Source: an uncultured Porphyromonadaceae bacterium (GTDB taxonomy: Bacteria > Bacteroidota > Bacteroidia > Bacteroidales > Muribaculaceae). From it: 64,000 nucleotides of DNA. Of the stretch, positions 16,640 to 25,443 are shown one piece after another. The translations under genes were made by a program, and so were the position numbers. How positions within the stretch are numbered: position 1 is the first letter of the stretch; the number at the start of each line of letters is the position of its first letter. The notes under the pieces were generated by a model. It worked only from the letters and a program-made list of their open reading frames with translations, made no database searches and was not told the origin of the DNA. The stretch is taken from positions 1 through 64,000 of the forward strand of contig CABUPJ010000013.1 in assembly GCA_902493335.1 (NCBI GenBank), given 5' to 3'.

Positions 16640-17535
16640 TTAGCTGTTGTTGCGGTATTCGGTGGGACTTTGTCCGGTGAGACGTTTGAACATACGTGTG
16701 AAGTGAGCCGGATACTGGAAGCCGAGATCATAGGCTATGGTGCTGACATCGTCTGACGACACGGCCAGACGGTGTTTGGCTTCGGCCACAACCTGACGCA
16801 TTATCATGTCTTTGGGCGCCACGCCGGTCTCGCGTTTGACAAGGTCGCTGAAATATCCTGGAGTCAGGTTTGCCGCCTCGGCGAAATCGGCCACGGTGGG
16901 TATATTGCCGAGTGTCGCGCCTCGTCCGTAAAGGCTTTTGAGCTGTCGCTCAAACTGCGCCACAATCTCGGAGTTGACCTTATGGCGCGTGATAAACTGG
17001 CGGTCATAGAATCGCGACATATATTCGAGCAGTAGCTGTATATTGGCCGAGAGGAGGGCCGCCGAGTGTGAATCGACCGGATAGTCAAGCTCGGCGTCAA
17101 TCTTGGCGAGACAGTCAAGGAAAGTGCTTCGCTCTCTGACAGATGCACAGCCTCCATCTGCGAGTAATCGAAGAAATCAAAACCCGATATTTTTTCGCCG
17201 AGGGGAGTGCCGTAGATAAGGTCGGGGTGGAAAAGCAGCCCGATGACGTCGTTCGACACCTCGTTGTCGGGAATCTCGACCTCGACCGTCTGACCCGGAG
17301 CGAAAGTGACGACGGTGCCTTCCTGATAGTCATACTTGCGGCGTCCGTATTTTATGACACAGTTGACGCCGTTTTTGAGAAACAGCGCATAGACGCCATA
17401 GGTCAGTCTGAAATGATTGGGCATTTCGACAGCTTTCTTGAGATCGACGACCGTGACGAGCGGATGACGTGTGGTCAGTCCGTAGAGCTTGTTATATGCA
17501 TCGATCGAGTCGAGTGTGACGGTTTTCTTTTCCAT
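16640..17535 (-). pseudogene. AraC-family transcriptional regulator, frameshifted
   Basis: From ATG 17535 the frame codes an N-terminal cupin-like effector domain up to EAVHLSESE. It then shifts at a CTCTCT tract (17132-17137), and the matching C-terminal part continues in another frame as STFLDCLAKIDAEL through two AraC helix-turn-helix motifs (VADFAEAANLTPGYFSDL; VSTIAYDLGFQYPAHFTRMFKRLTGQSP). Removing two bases from the tract restores a 297-residue protein of normal length. Everything else is intact, so the break is recent, a slippage site, or a sequence error. It is divergent from the reductase gene at 17677, its likely target. A downstream ATG at 17020 could still yield the DNA-binding half. 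Confidence 0.8.
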
Positions 17536-17539
17536 GTTG

Positions 17540-17547
17540 CAAATATA
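17540..17547 (-). promoter_or_regulatory. -7 element (TATATTTG) immediately before the AraC start codon
   Basis: Plus-strand CAAATATA gives TATATTTG on the minus strand, ending only 4 bp before the ATG at 17535. A transcript from it would be leaderless or nearly so. Confidence 0.4.
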
Positions 17548-17634
17548 GTCTTTATCCGGCGGTTGTGAAGCGTCATAGGCGATAATGGTAAATATTGGCG
17601 CAAAAAATATAAAACGGCTATGTAAATAAATGAG

Positions 17635-17642
17635 TTATTTTG
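17635..17642 (+). promoter_or_regulatory. Near-consensus -7 element (TTATTTTG) before the reductase gene
   Basis: One mismatch to TAnnTTTG, 35 bp upstream of the ATG at 17677, in the divergent intergenic region shared with the AraC gene. Confidence 0.3.
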
Positions 17643-17676
17643 CAACATAGTAATAATCTCAAAATCCAACAAAGCA

Positions 17677-18351
17677 ATGAAACCCTATATAATCTGCCAC
17701 ATGATGCAGAGCGTCGACGGCCGCATCGCCTGCGACATGGTCGATAAAATCAGCGGCGACGAATACTACGACGCCCTCGACTCGCTCGACTGTCAGGCCC
17801 ATATCGAAGGGCGCCACTCATACCAGATCCACCGCTGCGGCTTTGAAGAATTCAAACCGACCGTTCCGGGCCATATCGCCGAACCTGCGGTCTATGTCGC
17901 CGGTTCGGCCGACGTCTATAACGTCTCTGTCGACACCCGCGGCACCCTCCTGTGGGACAACGGCGACAACAGCGGCCACATCTGCATCGTCAGCCTCAAG
18001 GCATCGCCCGAATATCTCGACTACCTGCGCGCCAAGGGCATCTCATATATTGCTGTGGGAGAAGACCGCATCGACCTCGCCCGCGCCGTCGGGATTCTGC
18101 ACGACAAATTCGGGGTCAGGCGCATCGCTGTCGTTGGCGGCGGCGAAATCAACGGCGGATTCCTTGCCGCCGGCCTGCTCGACGAAATCAGTGTGATGAC
18201 AGCACCCGGCATCGACGGGCGCAAAGGACAGCCGGCGCTTTTCGACGGCATCGCCGACAGCCCGGGATTTTTACCCGCGCGATTGGAATTCAAAGAAGTA
18301 TCGACTTATCCCAACGGCGTCCTATGGGCACGTTATAAGGTCGTCCGTTAG
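17677..18351 (+). CDS. RibD C-terminal/dihydrofolate reductase-like oxidoreductase
   Basis: The 224-residue cytoplasmic protein begins PYIICHMMQSVDGRIA, the start typical of the RibD-C/DHFR-fold group. It keeps the nucleotide-binding stretch RRIAVVGGGEINGGFLAAGLLDEISVMTAPG. The family reduces a small substrate with NAD(P)H, but members outside riboflavin synthesis are mostly uncharacterised. No deaminase domain is fused, so it is not a complete RibD. The divergent AraC gene 141 bp away is the likely regulator. It converges on the DUF389 gene with a 7-bp gap. Confidence 0.82.
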   Translation: MKPYIICHMMQSVDGRIACDMVDKISGDEYYDALDSLDCQAHIEGRHSYQIHRCGFEEFKPTVPGHIAEPAVYVAGSADVYNVSVDTRGTLLWDNGDNSGHICIVSLKASPEYLDYLRAKGISYIAVGEDRIDLARAVGILHDKFGVRRIAVVGGGEINGGFLAAGLLDEISVMTAPGIDGRKGQPALFDGIADSPGFLPARLEFKEVSTYPNGVLWARYKVVR

Positions 18352-18358
18352 CCGTCGG

Positions 18359-19726
18359 TCAGCGATAGTCGCCCGAGACGATAGTGATGGGACGAGTGTC
18401 GAGACGCGCCTCGAGATATTCGCGGAATTTTGTCGCCTGCGCTTTGCTCATCGGCGATGTATATTGCGCCAGAACGAGGTTCAGCGTATCGCGTTTACCA
18501 TTCTCGACATTGCTGACAATAGCACGGGTGAAAGCTATGTCACGCACCTGTGGGAAAATGACGCGCAGCTCGGGCGCGATCACCGAACCGATCGTATCGT
18601 TGTGGGCGGCCGCGGCACAGACCGTGCGCAGCGAGTCGATTGTCTGCTGCTGACCGGCGATAGTGGCCTGCGTCACCTGATACATGTCGCGGAGCATCGA
18701 CGACGACATCGACTCGGCATCGGGCATCGTCGAGCCTATCCCCTGGGCGATGCGCAGCCGCGTGCCGCCCAGATGATAGTCGGGCAGCTTGTCTGTCATG
18801 GCCAGCAGCAGCGAATCTTCGGGCAACGGAGCGCCGACAAGGCTGATTGTCAGCTGCCTGTTACCCTTGTTATAATTCGGCTTATAGTTGAGTACCTGAG
18901 TGTTGGGGAAATTAAACTCAGTGTTGACAAACCTGTCGCAGTTTGTGATGAACGTCGACTGCATATACATCGAGTAAGTCATGAAACATGCAGGTATCAT
19001 CGTCAGGACAGCAATCGTGTAGACGATATTCTTGACACGTTTGGCACGCACCGGATTCGAGAAATCCTTGACCTGATATTTCATCAGCTTGATACCGATT
19101 GTTGTCGCGCAGGCGATAAAGACCGAGTTGATGAAAAAGAGATAGAGCGCCCCTATAAAATAATTGAACTGCAACGTCGCCAGACCGTAGCCGACCGTAC
19201 ACAGCGGCGGCATAAGAGCCGTGGCTATGGCCACGCCCGGCAGCACATTGCCTTTGACCCGGCTGCCCGTGGCGAGTATGCCGGCGGCACCGCCGAAAAG
19301 AGCGATGAAGACATCGTAGATTGTCGGCGACGTGCGGGCAAGCAACTCGCTGTGACCTTCGTTGACCGGCGATATGATAAAATACAGACACGACGTGGCG
19401 ACGCTGAACAGCGTCGCCATCATCAGATTGTGGAATGACCTCTTCATCAGCTCGAAGTCATGCACGCCGACCGCCAGACCTATGCCGATAATCGGGCCCA
19501 TTAGCGGCGAGATGAGCATGGCGCCGATGATGACCGCCGTCGAATTGACATTCAGGCCCAGCGACGCGATAAATATAGCCACAATGAGTATCAGTATATT
19601 GACCCCGCGGAACGAAACGCCCTCGCGAATGGCAGCCTCAGCTTCGGCCTGCGGCAACAGAAAGTCGGTGAGATCAAAATAGCCCTTGACCTTGGTCACC
19701 ATAGCCTTATAATCAAACTTTATCAT
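18359..19726 (-). CDS. DUF389 family membrane protein
   Basis: The roughly 455-residue protein has about six transmembrane segments between residues 30 and 260. It carries the DUF389 signatures NSTAVIIGAMLISPLMGPIIGIGLA and GNVLPGVAIATALMPPLCTVGYGLA. The C-terminal 200 residues are soluble. The function of the family is unknown. The ATG at 19726 (MIKFDYKAM) was preferred over an upstream in-frame ATG at 19765, whose extra 13 residues are polar and not family-like. Confidence 0.85.
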   Translation of the reverse strand: MIKFDYKAMVTKVKGYFDLTDFLLPQAEAEAAIREGVSFRGVNILILIVAIFIASLGLNVNSTAVIIGAMLISPLMGPIIGIGLAVGVHDFELMKRSFHNLMMATLFSVATSCLYFIISPVNEGHSELLARTSPTIYDVFIALFGGAAGILATGSRVKGNVLPGVAIATALMPPLCTVGYGLATLQFNYFIGALYLFFINSVFIACATTIGIKLMKYQVKDFSNPVRAKRVKNIVYTIAVLTMIPACFMTYSMYMQSTFITNCDRFVNTEFNFPNTQVLNYKPNYNKGNRQLTISLVGAPLPEDSLLLAMTDKLPDYHLGGTRLRIAQGIGSTMPDAESMSSSMLRDMYQVTQATIAGQQQTIDSLRTVCAAAAHNDTIGSVIAPELRVIFPQVRDIAFTRAIVSNVENGKRDTLNLVLAQYTSPMSKAQATKFREYLEARLDTRPITIVSGDYR

Positions 19727-19831
19727 AATGTGATGATTTTTCCAGTTAATATATGACAGCCGCAAACGCCTGATTGTTCATCAAAACACGCGATTTGCCG
19801 CCCCCGTGATTGAGAGTTCCAAATATATCAT

Positions 19832-19839
19832 TATATTTG
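19832..19839 (+). promoter_or_regulatory. Promoter -7 element (TATATTTG) for the lipoprotein pair
   Basis: A full TAnnTTTG match 31 bp before the ATG at 19871, with a TTG at 19810-19812 spaced 19 bp upstream as a -33 element. Confidence 0.55.
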
Positions 19840-19870
19840 CAAAAATCCTACCTTAAATTCATACAATCTC

Positions 19871-20548
19871 ATGGACATATTGAGAAAAACGATGATTTTT
19901 GTAGCCGGAGGCGTGACGGCATCGGTATTGTTGAACAGTTGTCTGCTTTATGAGACACTGACGTATAAGCCAGGGCCACAGACAAACTACGTTCCACGAC
20001 GGTATTATGTCGAAGACGTCAGAGAGTTTTATAATGACGCGCCTATAAAATGGCACGAGGGATATAATCCCGACTCTTTGGGACGACTTGATATCAGAGG
20101 TTTTTATACACGTTCGCAACTCGATATTTACCCTGACACAGACATAATATTCTATCCTGACGGCTATCTGAGATTCTTTGACAACTGGGGCCTTTATGAA
20201 GTAAAAGACGACAAGGTCATAGCTGACATATTTTTTTATTCAGATAATAAATATTTTGAAATAACCCCATGGTTTACATATATAGGAATTGTTGAGTTTG
20301 AAATTGAAGATTCAGCTCACATAAATTGTATAAGCATTAAGAATCCCAAGGAGATAAAAGAAGTTGTAGAATTAAATCGTCGAAATTTTAAATGGAATAA
20401 TTGGATGTACGGAGGTGTGCGTATGCCTGATACAATCGTCGATTTGACTAAAGAATGTTCAAATCATTATCGGCTTGTCCGTACAGATGACGTCAAATAT
20501 TGCGTAAACCGTTTGCTCGACACTCAATCGATGATCAGAATGGAATAA
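19871..20548 (+). CDS. Putative lipoprotein, AT-rich, paralogue of the next gene
   Basis: The 225-residue protein starts with a lipoprotein signal (lipobox LLNSC, Cys about 24), so it is probably membrane-anchored. I recognise no named domain. The segment YNPDSLGRLDIRGFY followed by PDTDIIFYPDGYLRFF is echoed in the next protein as YKPDSTSRIRTDGFY and PDTCLILGKDGTFIIK, so the two are paralogues. Codon use is markedly more AT-rich than in the flanking genes. Possible roles include immunity or surface proteins carried on an exchangeable cassette, but this is inference. Confidence 0.7.
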   Translation: MDILRKTMIFVAGGVTASVLLNSCLLYETLTYKPGPQTNYVPRRYYVEDVREFYNDAPIKWHEGYNPDSLGRLDIRGFYTRSQLDIYPDTDIIFYPDGYLRFFDNWGLYEVKDDKVIADIFFYSDNKYFEITPWFTYIGIVEFEIEDSAHINCISIKNPKEIKEVVELNRRNFKWNNWMYGGVRMPDTIVDLTKECSNHYRLVRTDDVKYCVNRLLDTQSMIRME

Positions 20549-20570
20549 TCTCTAAAAAGTGATTTTAGTT

Positions 20571-21143
20571 ATGAAACGCATAATATATCTGATTACCGTA
20601 GTGCTGGCAATAATTATTTTGCAGAGTTGCTGCCGAAATTGTTTTTTAGGAAGGTATACCCGATATAAATTTGACGAAGCATATAAGCCCGATTCTACAT
20701 CACGAATTCGTACCGACGGCTTCTACAGCAATTCTTTAGACACTACAAATCCCGACACCTGCCTTATCCTTGGCAAAGACGGTACGTTTATAATAAAGCA
20801 TAAATATTTAGGTACGTTCAACTATGGTATATACTTAGTCGACAATGACACGCTAAAGACATTTATAATGTATCCCGACAATATTTTTTGGCATTGGGCT
20901 CCGGAGTATAATGAATTTGAAATATTTGACAACGGTGATGTATTAAGATGGGCTAAACGGTTTTACTACGGCCGTCAGAAAATCGTTGGAGATTGCGACA
21001 ACGTTTATTATTTTGTGCCATGCTCGATTGAGGTGCCGGGCAATCCCATAAAATATGAAAAATGGATCTGGGCCGATAAAAAGCAATGGAAACAATGGGT
21101 CAAAGACCATCCCAGTCACGACGATGATGACGATGACTTTTAG
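20571..21143 (+). CDS. Putative lipoprotein, AT-rich, paralogue of the previous gene
   Basis: The 190-residue protein has a lipobox IILQSC (Cys about 19). The start was set at ATG 20571; a GTG at 20559 would add four residues. It shares the layout of the preceding protein and ends in an acidic run (HDDDDDDF). The stretch YGIYLVDNDTLKTF resembles a pattern (GIYxxxxDTLxF) also present in the secreted proteins encoded at 48256 and 49021, hinting at one diffuse family. A 22-bp gap joins it to the previous gene. Function unknown. Confidence 0.7.
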   Translation: MKRIIYLITVVLAIIILQSCCRNCFLGRYTRYKFDEAYKPDSTSRIRTDGFYSNSLDTTNPDTCLILGKDGTFIIKHKYLGTFNYGIYLVDNDTLKTFIMYPDNIFWHWAPEYNEFEIFDNGDVLRWAKRFYYGRQKIVGDCDNVYYFVPCSIEVPGNPIKYEKWIWADKKQWKQWVKDHPSHDDDDDDF

Positions 21144-21238
21144 AATCATTCCGGCTCAAGCAAAAAGAAACCGAAGGTTCTGTTGATTCGCCAGAGCGCC
21201 TCTCCCCGAGCTGAAGCACGTTTTTCACCTTGCAGTCG

Positions 21239-22363
21239 CTATAGTTTGTTGCTGAGGTATGCGCGGAGGGGTTCGTCGTAGTATTTGAGGAACAGTCGCG
21301 CGAGGATGATCGCACCGAGGCAGATTGCCACGGCGACGGGCCACGTCTGCGCAAATGTGAGGCCTTCGCTCCACACGTAGGCATAGAAGAGATACATCAT
21401 CGGATAGTGGATGATGTAGACGGGATAGGATATACTGCCGAGGAAACGGCAAACGCGGTCTGAGACGCCGCTACCGTTGGGAGTCGAGGCTCCGATATAG
21501 ACGACGGCGGGGAAGACGAGGAGGGTGCAGAATAGGTCGTAGCAGCCGTTAGCTATCGATTTGCCGCCGTCGGCGCTGATGTATGGCATGGCGAGCATGA
21601 CGACAATCAGGGCCGAGCAGAGGGCGAAGCCGCAGGCTCCGATACGCACGGGTTTGAAACCGCGGGCCATAAGGAGTCCGGCCGAGAATGAGAACGACAG
21701 CCTGAGCAGTCCGCCGACAAAGCCGTAGTCGGCCATAGACCAGCCGAAGCCCGTATGGTAGCTGCCGCTCATGTCTGAAAGGGTCCAGACAGCCAGTGTG
21801 ACGCCCGACAGGACGGTGAAAAGCCGCAGACCGCGATGACTGAGACGATGCAGCCACAGGGCGTAGCAGATGCTGCCTATATATTCGAAGAAGAGCGACC
21901 AGCTCGGGCCGTTGAGCGGGAACATTTCGCCGTTGCCTCTGACCTCGGGCATTGTGCCCGGCAGCGCCGGCAGCATGAACAGTCCGAGCAGGAACGAGAC
22001 GATGACAGCCGAGGTGCTAACGGCTGTGCCGTCCCAGCGCTCGCAGCCCTGGATGATGAAAGAGACGACGCCGAGCATGACACCGATGATGACCATAGGC
22101 TGCAGACGTATGATGCGTCTGACGATAAAGCGTCCGGCAGTCATACCGCGCTGCCAGCGGCTGTCATAGGCGTGGCCGATGACAAAGCCCGAGAGGACAA
22201 AAAAGAAGTCGACGGCGAGGTAGCCGTGGTTGAAACGCTGGTCGACGGGCGACGTGGCGAAAGCCTCGAAAACGTGATACCAGATGACAAGCAGTGCGGC
22301 GACGCCGCGCAGCCCGTCGAGAATCTCGTAGCGATGGCGTGGCGATGCTGTGTCGGTTGTCAT
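21239..22363 (-). CDS. Acyltransferase 3-family membrane protein (OafA/YrhL-like)
   Basis: The 374-residue protein has about ten hydrophobic segments. It opens with RYEILDGLRGVAALLVIWYHVFE, which contains the family's conserved DGLRGxAxxxVxxxH, and continues with NHGYLAVDFFFVLSGFVIG. These integral membrane enzymes transfer acyl groups onto envelope glycans, LPS, peptidoglycan or lipids. Its start overlaps the PAP2 gene stop by four bases; with the LTA-synthase-like gene upstream it forms an envelope-modification operon. The acceptor cannot be read from sequence. Confidence 0.9.
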   Translation of the reverse strand: MTTDTASPRHRYEILDGLRGVAALLVIWYHVFEAFATSPVDQRFNHGYLAVDFFFVLSGFVIGHAYDSRWQRGMTAGRFIVRRIIRLQPMVIIGVMLGVVSFIIQGCERWDGTAVSTSAVIVSFLLGLFMLPALPGTMPEVRGNGEMFPLNGPSWSLFFEYIGSICYALWLHRLSHRGLRLFTVLSGVTLAVWTLSDMSGSYHTGFGWSMADYGFVGGLLRLSFSFSAGLLMARGFKPVRIGACGFALCSALIVVMLAMPYISADGGKSIANGCYDLFCTLLVFPAVVYIGASTPNGSGVSDRVCRFLGSISYPVYIIHYPMMYLFYAYVWSEGLTFAQTWPVAVAICLGAIILARLFLKYYDEPLRAYLSNKL

Positions 22364-23109
22364 AGGAATATGCTGAGCAGTGACGTGAAGCCGATAAAGA
22401 CGGTCGTCGCCATTGCGGCGGCCACGATGACGTCACGCACTCTGATGGTGATGGTCATGTCGGGAATCAATGGCGAGAAGGTCCCGGGCATCGCAAGCGA
22501 GCGTCCGATGAGCTTCTGGTCGCTGTTGTCAATGTCGCGGCGCTTGATAAGGCGCATGGCTGTGAGCTGCGCCAGACGATGGCAGATGAAGCCGTAGAAC
22601 GAACCAATGGTCGCGCCGACGAGTATGTCACCCGGATAATGTACGCCGAGATACATGCGCGAATAGCTGTTGAGCATGGCCCAGCCGAAGATGACGAGCG
22701 TAAAACCGCGGCGCCTGACGACGAGCGACAGAAATATCGCCAGGGCAAACGAGTTGGCGGCGTGACACGAAGGGAAGCCGTAGCGGCCGCCCCGGTAGCC
22801 GTCGACGACGGTGACAAACTCGCTGAGCGGGTTGTTGGGATTGGACGGGCGCAGGCGCTCGAATATCGGACGCAGCACAGTGGCGCAAGTCTGGTCGGTA
22901 AGGGCGATGGCGGCCACAAGCATCACGACGAAGACGCCGGCGCGCAGCGGATTGTATTTCTTGAAGAAAAGCAGCAGTATCAGCGCATACATCGGCGCCC
23001 AGATGAAACGGCCGGTGAAAAGCATCATGAAGCGGTCGAGGAAGGGCGTATGGAAGCTGTTGAAAAACAGCAGCAACTGTGAGTCGAGATCTATCAGTGT
23101 GTCAAGCAT
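22360..23109 (-). CDS. PAP2-family phosphatase, membrane bound
   Basis: The 249-residue membrane protein has the three PAP2 motifs: KxxxxxxRP-like RPIFERLRPSNP, the SCHAANSFA motif (equivalent to PSGH), and SRMYLGVHYPGDILVGA with the catalytic histidine. Relatives dephosphorylate undecaprenyl pyrophosphate or phosphatidic acid-type lipids at the inner membrane. The 3' end overlaps the acyltransferase by four bases. The upstream neighbour is a phosphoglycerol transferase-like enzyme that would release diacylglycerol or consume lipid head groups, so lipid recycling is a plausible shared theme. Confidence 0.88.
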   Translation of the reverse strand: MLDTLIDLDSQLLLFFNSFHTPFLDRFMMLFTGRFIWAPMYALILLLFFKKYNPLRAGVFVVMLVAAIALTDQTCATVLRPIFERLRPSNPNNPLSEFVTVVDGYRGGRYGFPSCHAANSFALAIFLSLVVRRRGFTLVIFGWAMLNSYSRMYLGVHYPGDILVGATIGSFYGFICHRLAQLTAMRLIKRRDIDNSDQKLIGRSLAMPGTFSPLIPDMTITIRVRDVIVAAAMATTVFIGFTSLLSIFL

Positions 23110-23111
23110 GG

Positions 23112-24947
23112 TCAGAGGTCTGAGAGGTTATCATAAATTTTCTGAAGGCAGACGCGCGCCCGGCGGAGGGTTTCGCCGGCTGTCGGGCCGGCAAGAACGT
23201 CGGGGCGGTCGGCGTCGAGGTTATAGACGACGGTGTCTGTCGCTGTCACCATTCCGACGGCGTCGGTGTCGGTGAAGAAGGCGAAGTGAGGCGCGTCGCT
23301 GTCAAACAGGTCTTTGCTGTAAATGAATTCGTCGTGAGGCAGACCGCATAGCGCCAGAACGGTGGCGGCGAGGTCTGTCTGCGAGCCGACGACGTCGATG
23401 CGTTCGCCCCTGCGACGGAGCGCGCCGCCGGTGAAGACGAGCGGGACGGTGTGACGCAGACGCCGGTCGCTGAGATTGCGGGGCCAGACGCCGTAGTGGT
23501 CGGGAACGATGATGACGAGGCTGCGGTCGTAGCGCGGCGAGGCCGCAAGGCTGTCGACAAAGGCGCCTATGCAGCTGTCGCTGTAGGCGAAGGCGTTGAG
23601 GCGCTCGTCGTCAAACCGGCTTCTGAAGGGCACCTCGAAAGGCTCGTGGCTGCTCGAGGTCTGTATGACGCGCAGGCGCGGCGACGACGTGGTGTCGGCG
23701 CGCAGCTCATCGAGAGCGTGGGCGAACACGACGTGGTCGTGAGCGCCCCATTTGCCGGTACGTTCGGCGAGCGGGAAGTCTTTGTCACAGACAATATGGC
23801 CGAAGCCCGAGCTGACGACGTAAGCGAGCATGTTGGTGAAGTTGATGTCGCCGCCGTAATAGTAGGCAGTGTTATAGCCGGCGTCGCGCAGACGGCGCGG
23901 CATCGAGGGCAGCTTCTCGGCTTTTCTGACATATTTCATCACGCTCGTGTTGGGCTGGCCGGGGAAACCGCTGAGAATGGCCGGCAGAGCGCGGTCGGTG
24001 CGGAAGCTCGAGGCATAGAAGCCGGTGAAGAGCATGCCGTCGGCGGCTATAGAGTCGAGGCGCATGGCTACCTGCTCTCCGCCGAGCGAAGGCATCAGGT
24101 GGGACGAAAAGCTCTCGGCGATGATAATCCATATGTCGGGGCGGTCGGTCGTCAGCGTGACCGTGTCGGGCCGGGCGCCAGCTGTGTATGTCATCTTGCT
24201 GAAGACGCTGTCGGCCTCGACGGCGTCGGTATACCGGTATTGCGAGGCGAAATCGCTCTGATGTGTCGCCGAATAAAGCAGGCTGAACGCCGGATTGACG
24301 GCGGCATGGTTAAGGCGCTGGTTATCGCTGAAATAGGCGCGGCTTAGATTCATCGTCGAGACGGTGACACCGCCGCGGATGGGGATGAACAGAAGCCCTG
24401 TCAGCACAGCCATCACGGCGATGGCGCTGTTGCGGCTGCGTCCGCGGGGCAGCGGCTCGACGTCGACGCGCATCGATGTATAAGCGAACAGGAAATAGAA
24501 CGCGGCTGTCAGGGCAATCAGGGCGACGATGCCTCCGAGAGCTTCGCCCGCTGTGGCGCTTGCCATGGCCGACGCCGGCGACGACATGAAATAGAATATC
24601 GGCGTCACGTCGAGTTTGAAGCCCCAGTAGCCGTATAGAACCGTGTCGGCGATGAAGACGGCAGCGAGGATAAATGCTATGATGCCGAAGTAGATGCGGG
24701 ATATTATGGCGTTTACCTTCGATTTCACCACTAACATGGAGATTATGACGAGGCACGGGATGACCGTGAGGTATGCAGCGATAGAGCGGTCGATGGCCAT
24801 TCCGTTGGCGATGACGTCGATATAGTCAGAAAAGGACGCGTCGCCGTAGAGGCCGCTGTAGACGGCCATAAACACAGGCTTTTCGATGATGAAAATCACC
24901 AAAAACACAAAATATGTGACAACGGCTCTGAGAAGCGCTTTTTTCAT
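23112..24947 (-). CDS. LTA synthase-like sulfatase-fold phosphoglycerol transferase
   Basis: The 611-residue protein has five transmembrane segments in the first 210 residues, then an extracytoplasmic sulfatase-type domain (about 265-560). Key features are DIWIIIAESFSSHLM with the metal-binding Glu, FYASSFRTDRALPAILSG with the likely catalytic Thr, and VIIVPDHYGVWP with metal ligands. The family moves phosphoglycerol or phosphoethanolamine from phospholipids to glycans. Gram-negative Bacteroidales have no teichoic acid, so the acceptor is probably another envelope glycan or lipid. It is the first gene of the operon, with a good promoter upstream. Confidence 0.87.
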   Translation of the reverse strand: MKKALLRAVVTYFVFLVIFIIEKPVFMAVYSGLYGDASFSDYIDVIANGMAIDRSIAAYLTVIPCLVIISMLVVKSKVNAIISRIYFGIIAFILAAVFIADTVLYGYWGFKLDVTPIFYFMSSPASAMASATAGEALGGIVALIALTAAFYFLFAYTSMRVDVEPLPRGRSRNSAIAVMAVLTGLLFIPIRGGVTVSTMNLSRAYFSDNQRLNHAAVNPAFSLLYSATHQSDFASQYRYTDAVEADSVFSKMTYTAGARPDTVTLTTDRPDIWIIIAESFSSHLMPSLGGEQVAMRLDSIAADGMLFTGFYASSFRTDRALPAILSGFPGQPNTSVMKYVRKAEKLPSMPRRLRDAGYNTAYYYGGDINFTNMLAYVVSSGFGHIVCDKDFPLAERTGKWGAHDHVVFAHALDELRADTTSSPRLRVIQTSSSHEPFEVPFRSRFDDERLNAFAYSDSCIGAFVDSLAASPRYDRSLVIIVPDHYGVWPRNLSDRRLRHTVPLVFTGGALRRRGERIDVVGSQTDLAATVLALCGLPHDEFIYSKDLFDSDAPHFAFFTDTDAVGMVTATDTVVYNLDADRPDVLAGPTAGETLRRARVCLQKIYDNLSDL

Positions 24948-24976
24948 GTATCCGACTTGATTGGTCTATATCGCCG

Positions 24977-24984
24977 CAAAATTA
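24977..24984 (-). promoter_or_regulatory. Promoter -7 element (TAATTTTG) for the envelope operon
   Basis: Plus-strand CAAAATTA reads TAATTTTG on the minus strand, 30 bp before the ATG at 24947. Confidence 0.55.
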
Positions 24985-25041
24985 GTCAAAATTCATGAAA
25001 GTGGCTGTATAATAATAGATAAAAAACGTCAACGGCAGCAA

Positions 25042-25443
25042 TCACTTCACACGGAAAAGCTTGTCTTCATCGAATCCGGCGGTCACTATACGGCCATCGA
25101 AAAAATGTCTTACCGATTCACAGCCGCACTCAAGAATCTCTTTCAACGCCAATATCATCTGGTGCAGCAAAGTTTCCCATACCATTGACTCGAAACCTCT
25201 GCCGGCAAGCATCAGATATTTTTCGCGCGGCTCATATTCTGGTTTACAAGTCCAACCATCGTCTTCTCCGTCATATTCTTTAAAGCCGCACATATAGACT
25301 CCATAACCGTTATCTGATTCAAACATACCGATATTGACCGCCACGATATCTTGCGGCATACTTTCTGCTGCAGCGATTTTCTTCAGCCACTCCTCAATCA
25401 CATCCTTGACTGTCATAGTTTTAATAAGTAATGGTTCATTCAT
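25042..25443 (-). CDS. Hypothetical acidic cytoplasmic protein
   Basis: The 133-residue protein is acidic, has no signal peptide and matches no family I recognise. It has an aromatic- and Cys-rich middle (GVYMCGFKEYDGEDDGWTC) and a helical segment (ESMVWETLLHQMILALKEIL). Size and composition recall small immunity-type proteins, but this is only a resemblance. The start at 25443 overlaps the DUF2851 gene by 8 bp; ATG 25416 is an alternative. It ends the long leftward operon that begins at pdxJ. Base composition is more AT-rich than its neighbours, suggesting a later addition. Confidence 0.6.
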   Translation of the reverse strand: MNEPLLIKTMTVKDVIEEWLKKIAAAESMPQDIVAVNIGMFESDNGYGVYMCGFKEYDGEDDGWTCKPEYEPREKYLMLAGRGFESMVWETLLHQMILALKEILECGCESVRHFFDGRIVTAGFDEDKLFRVK

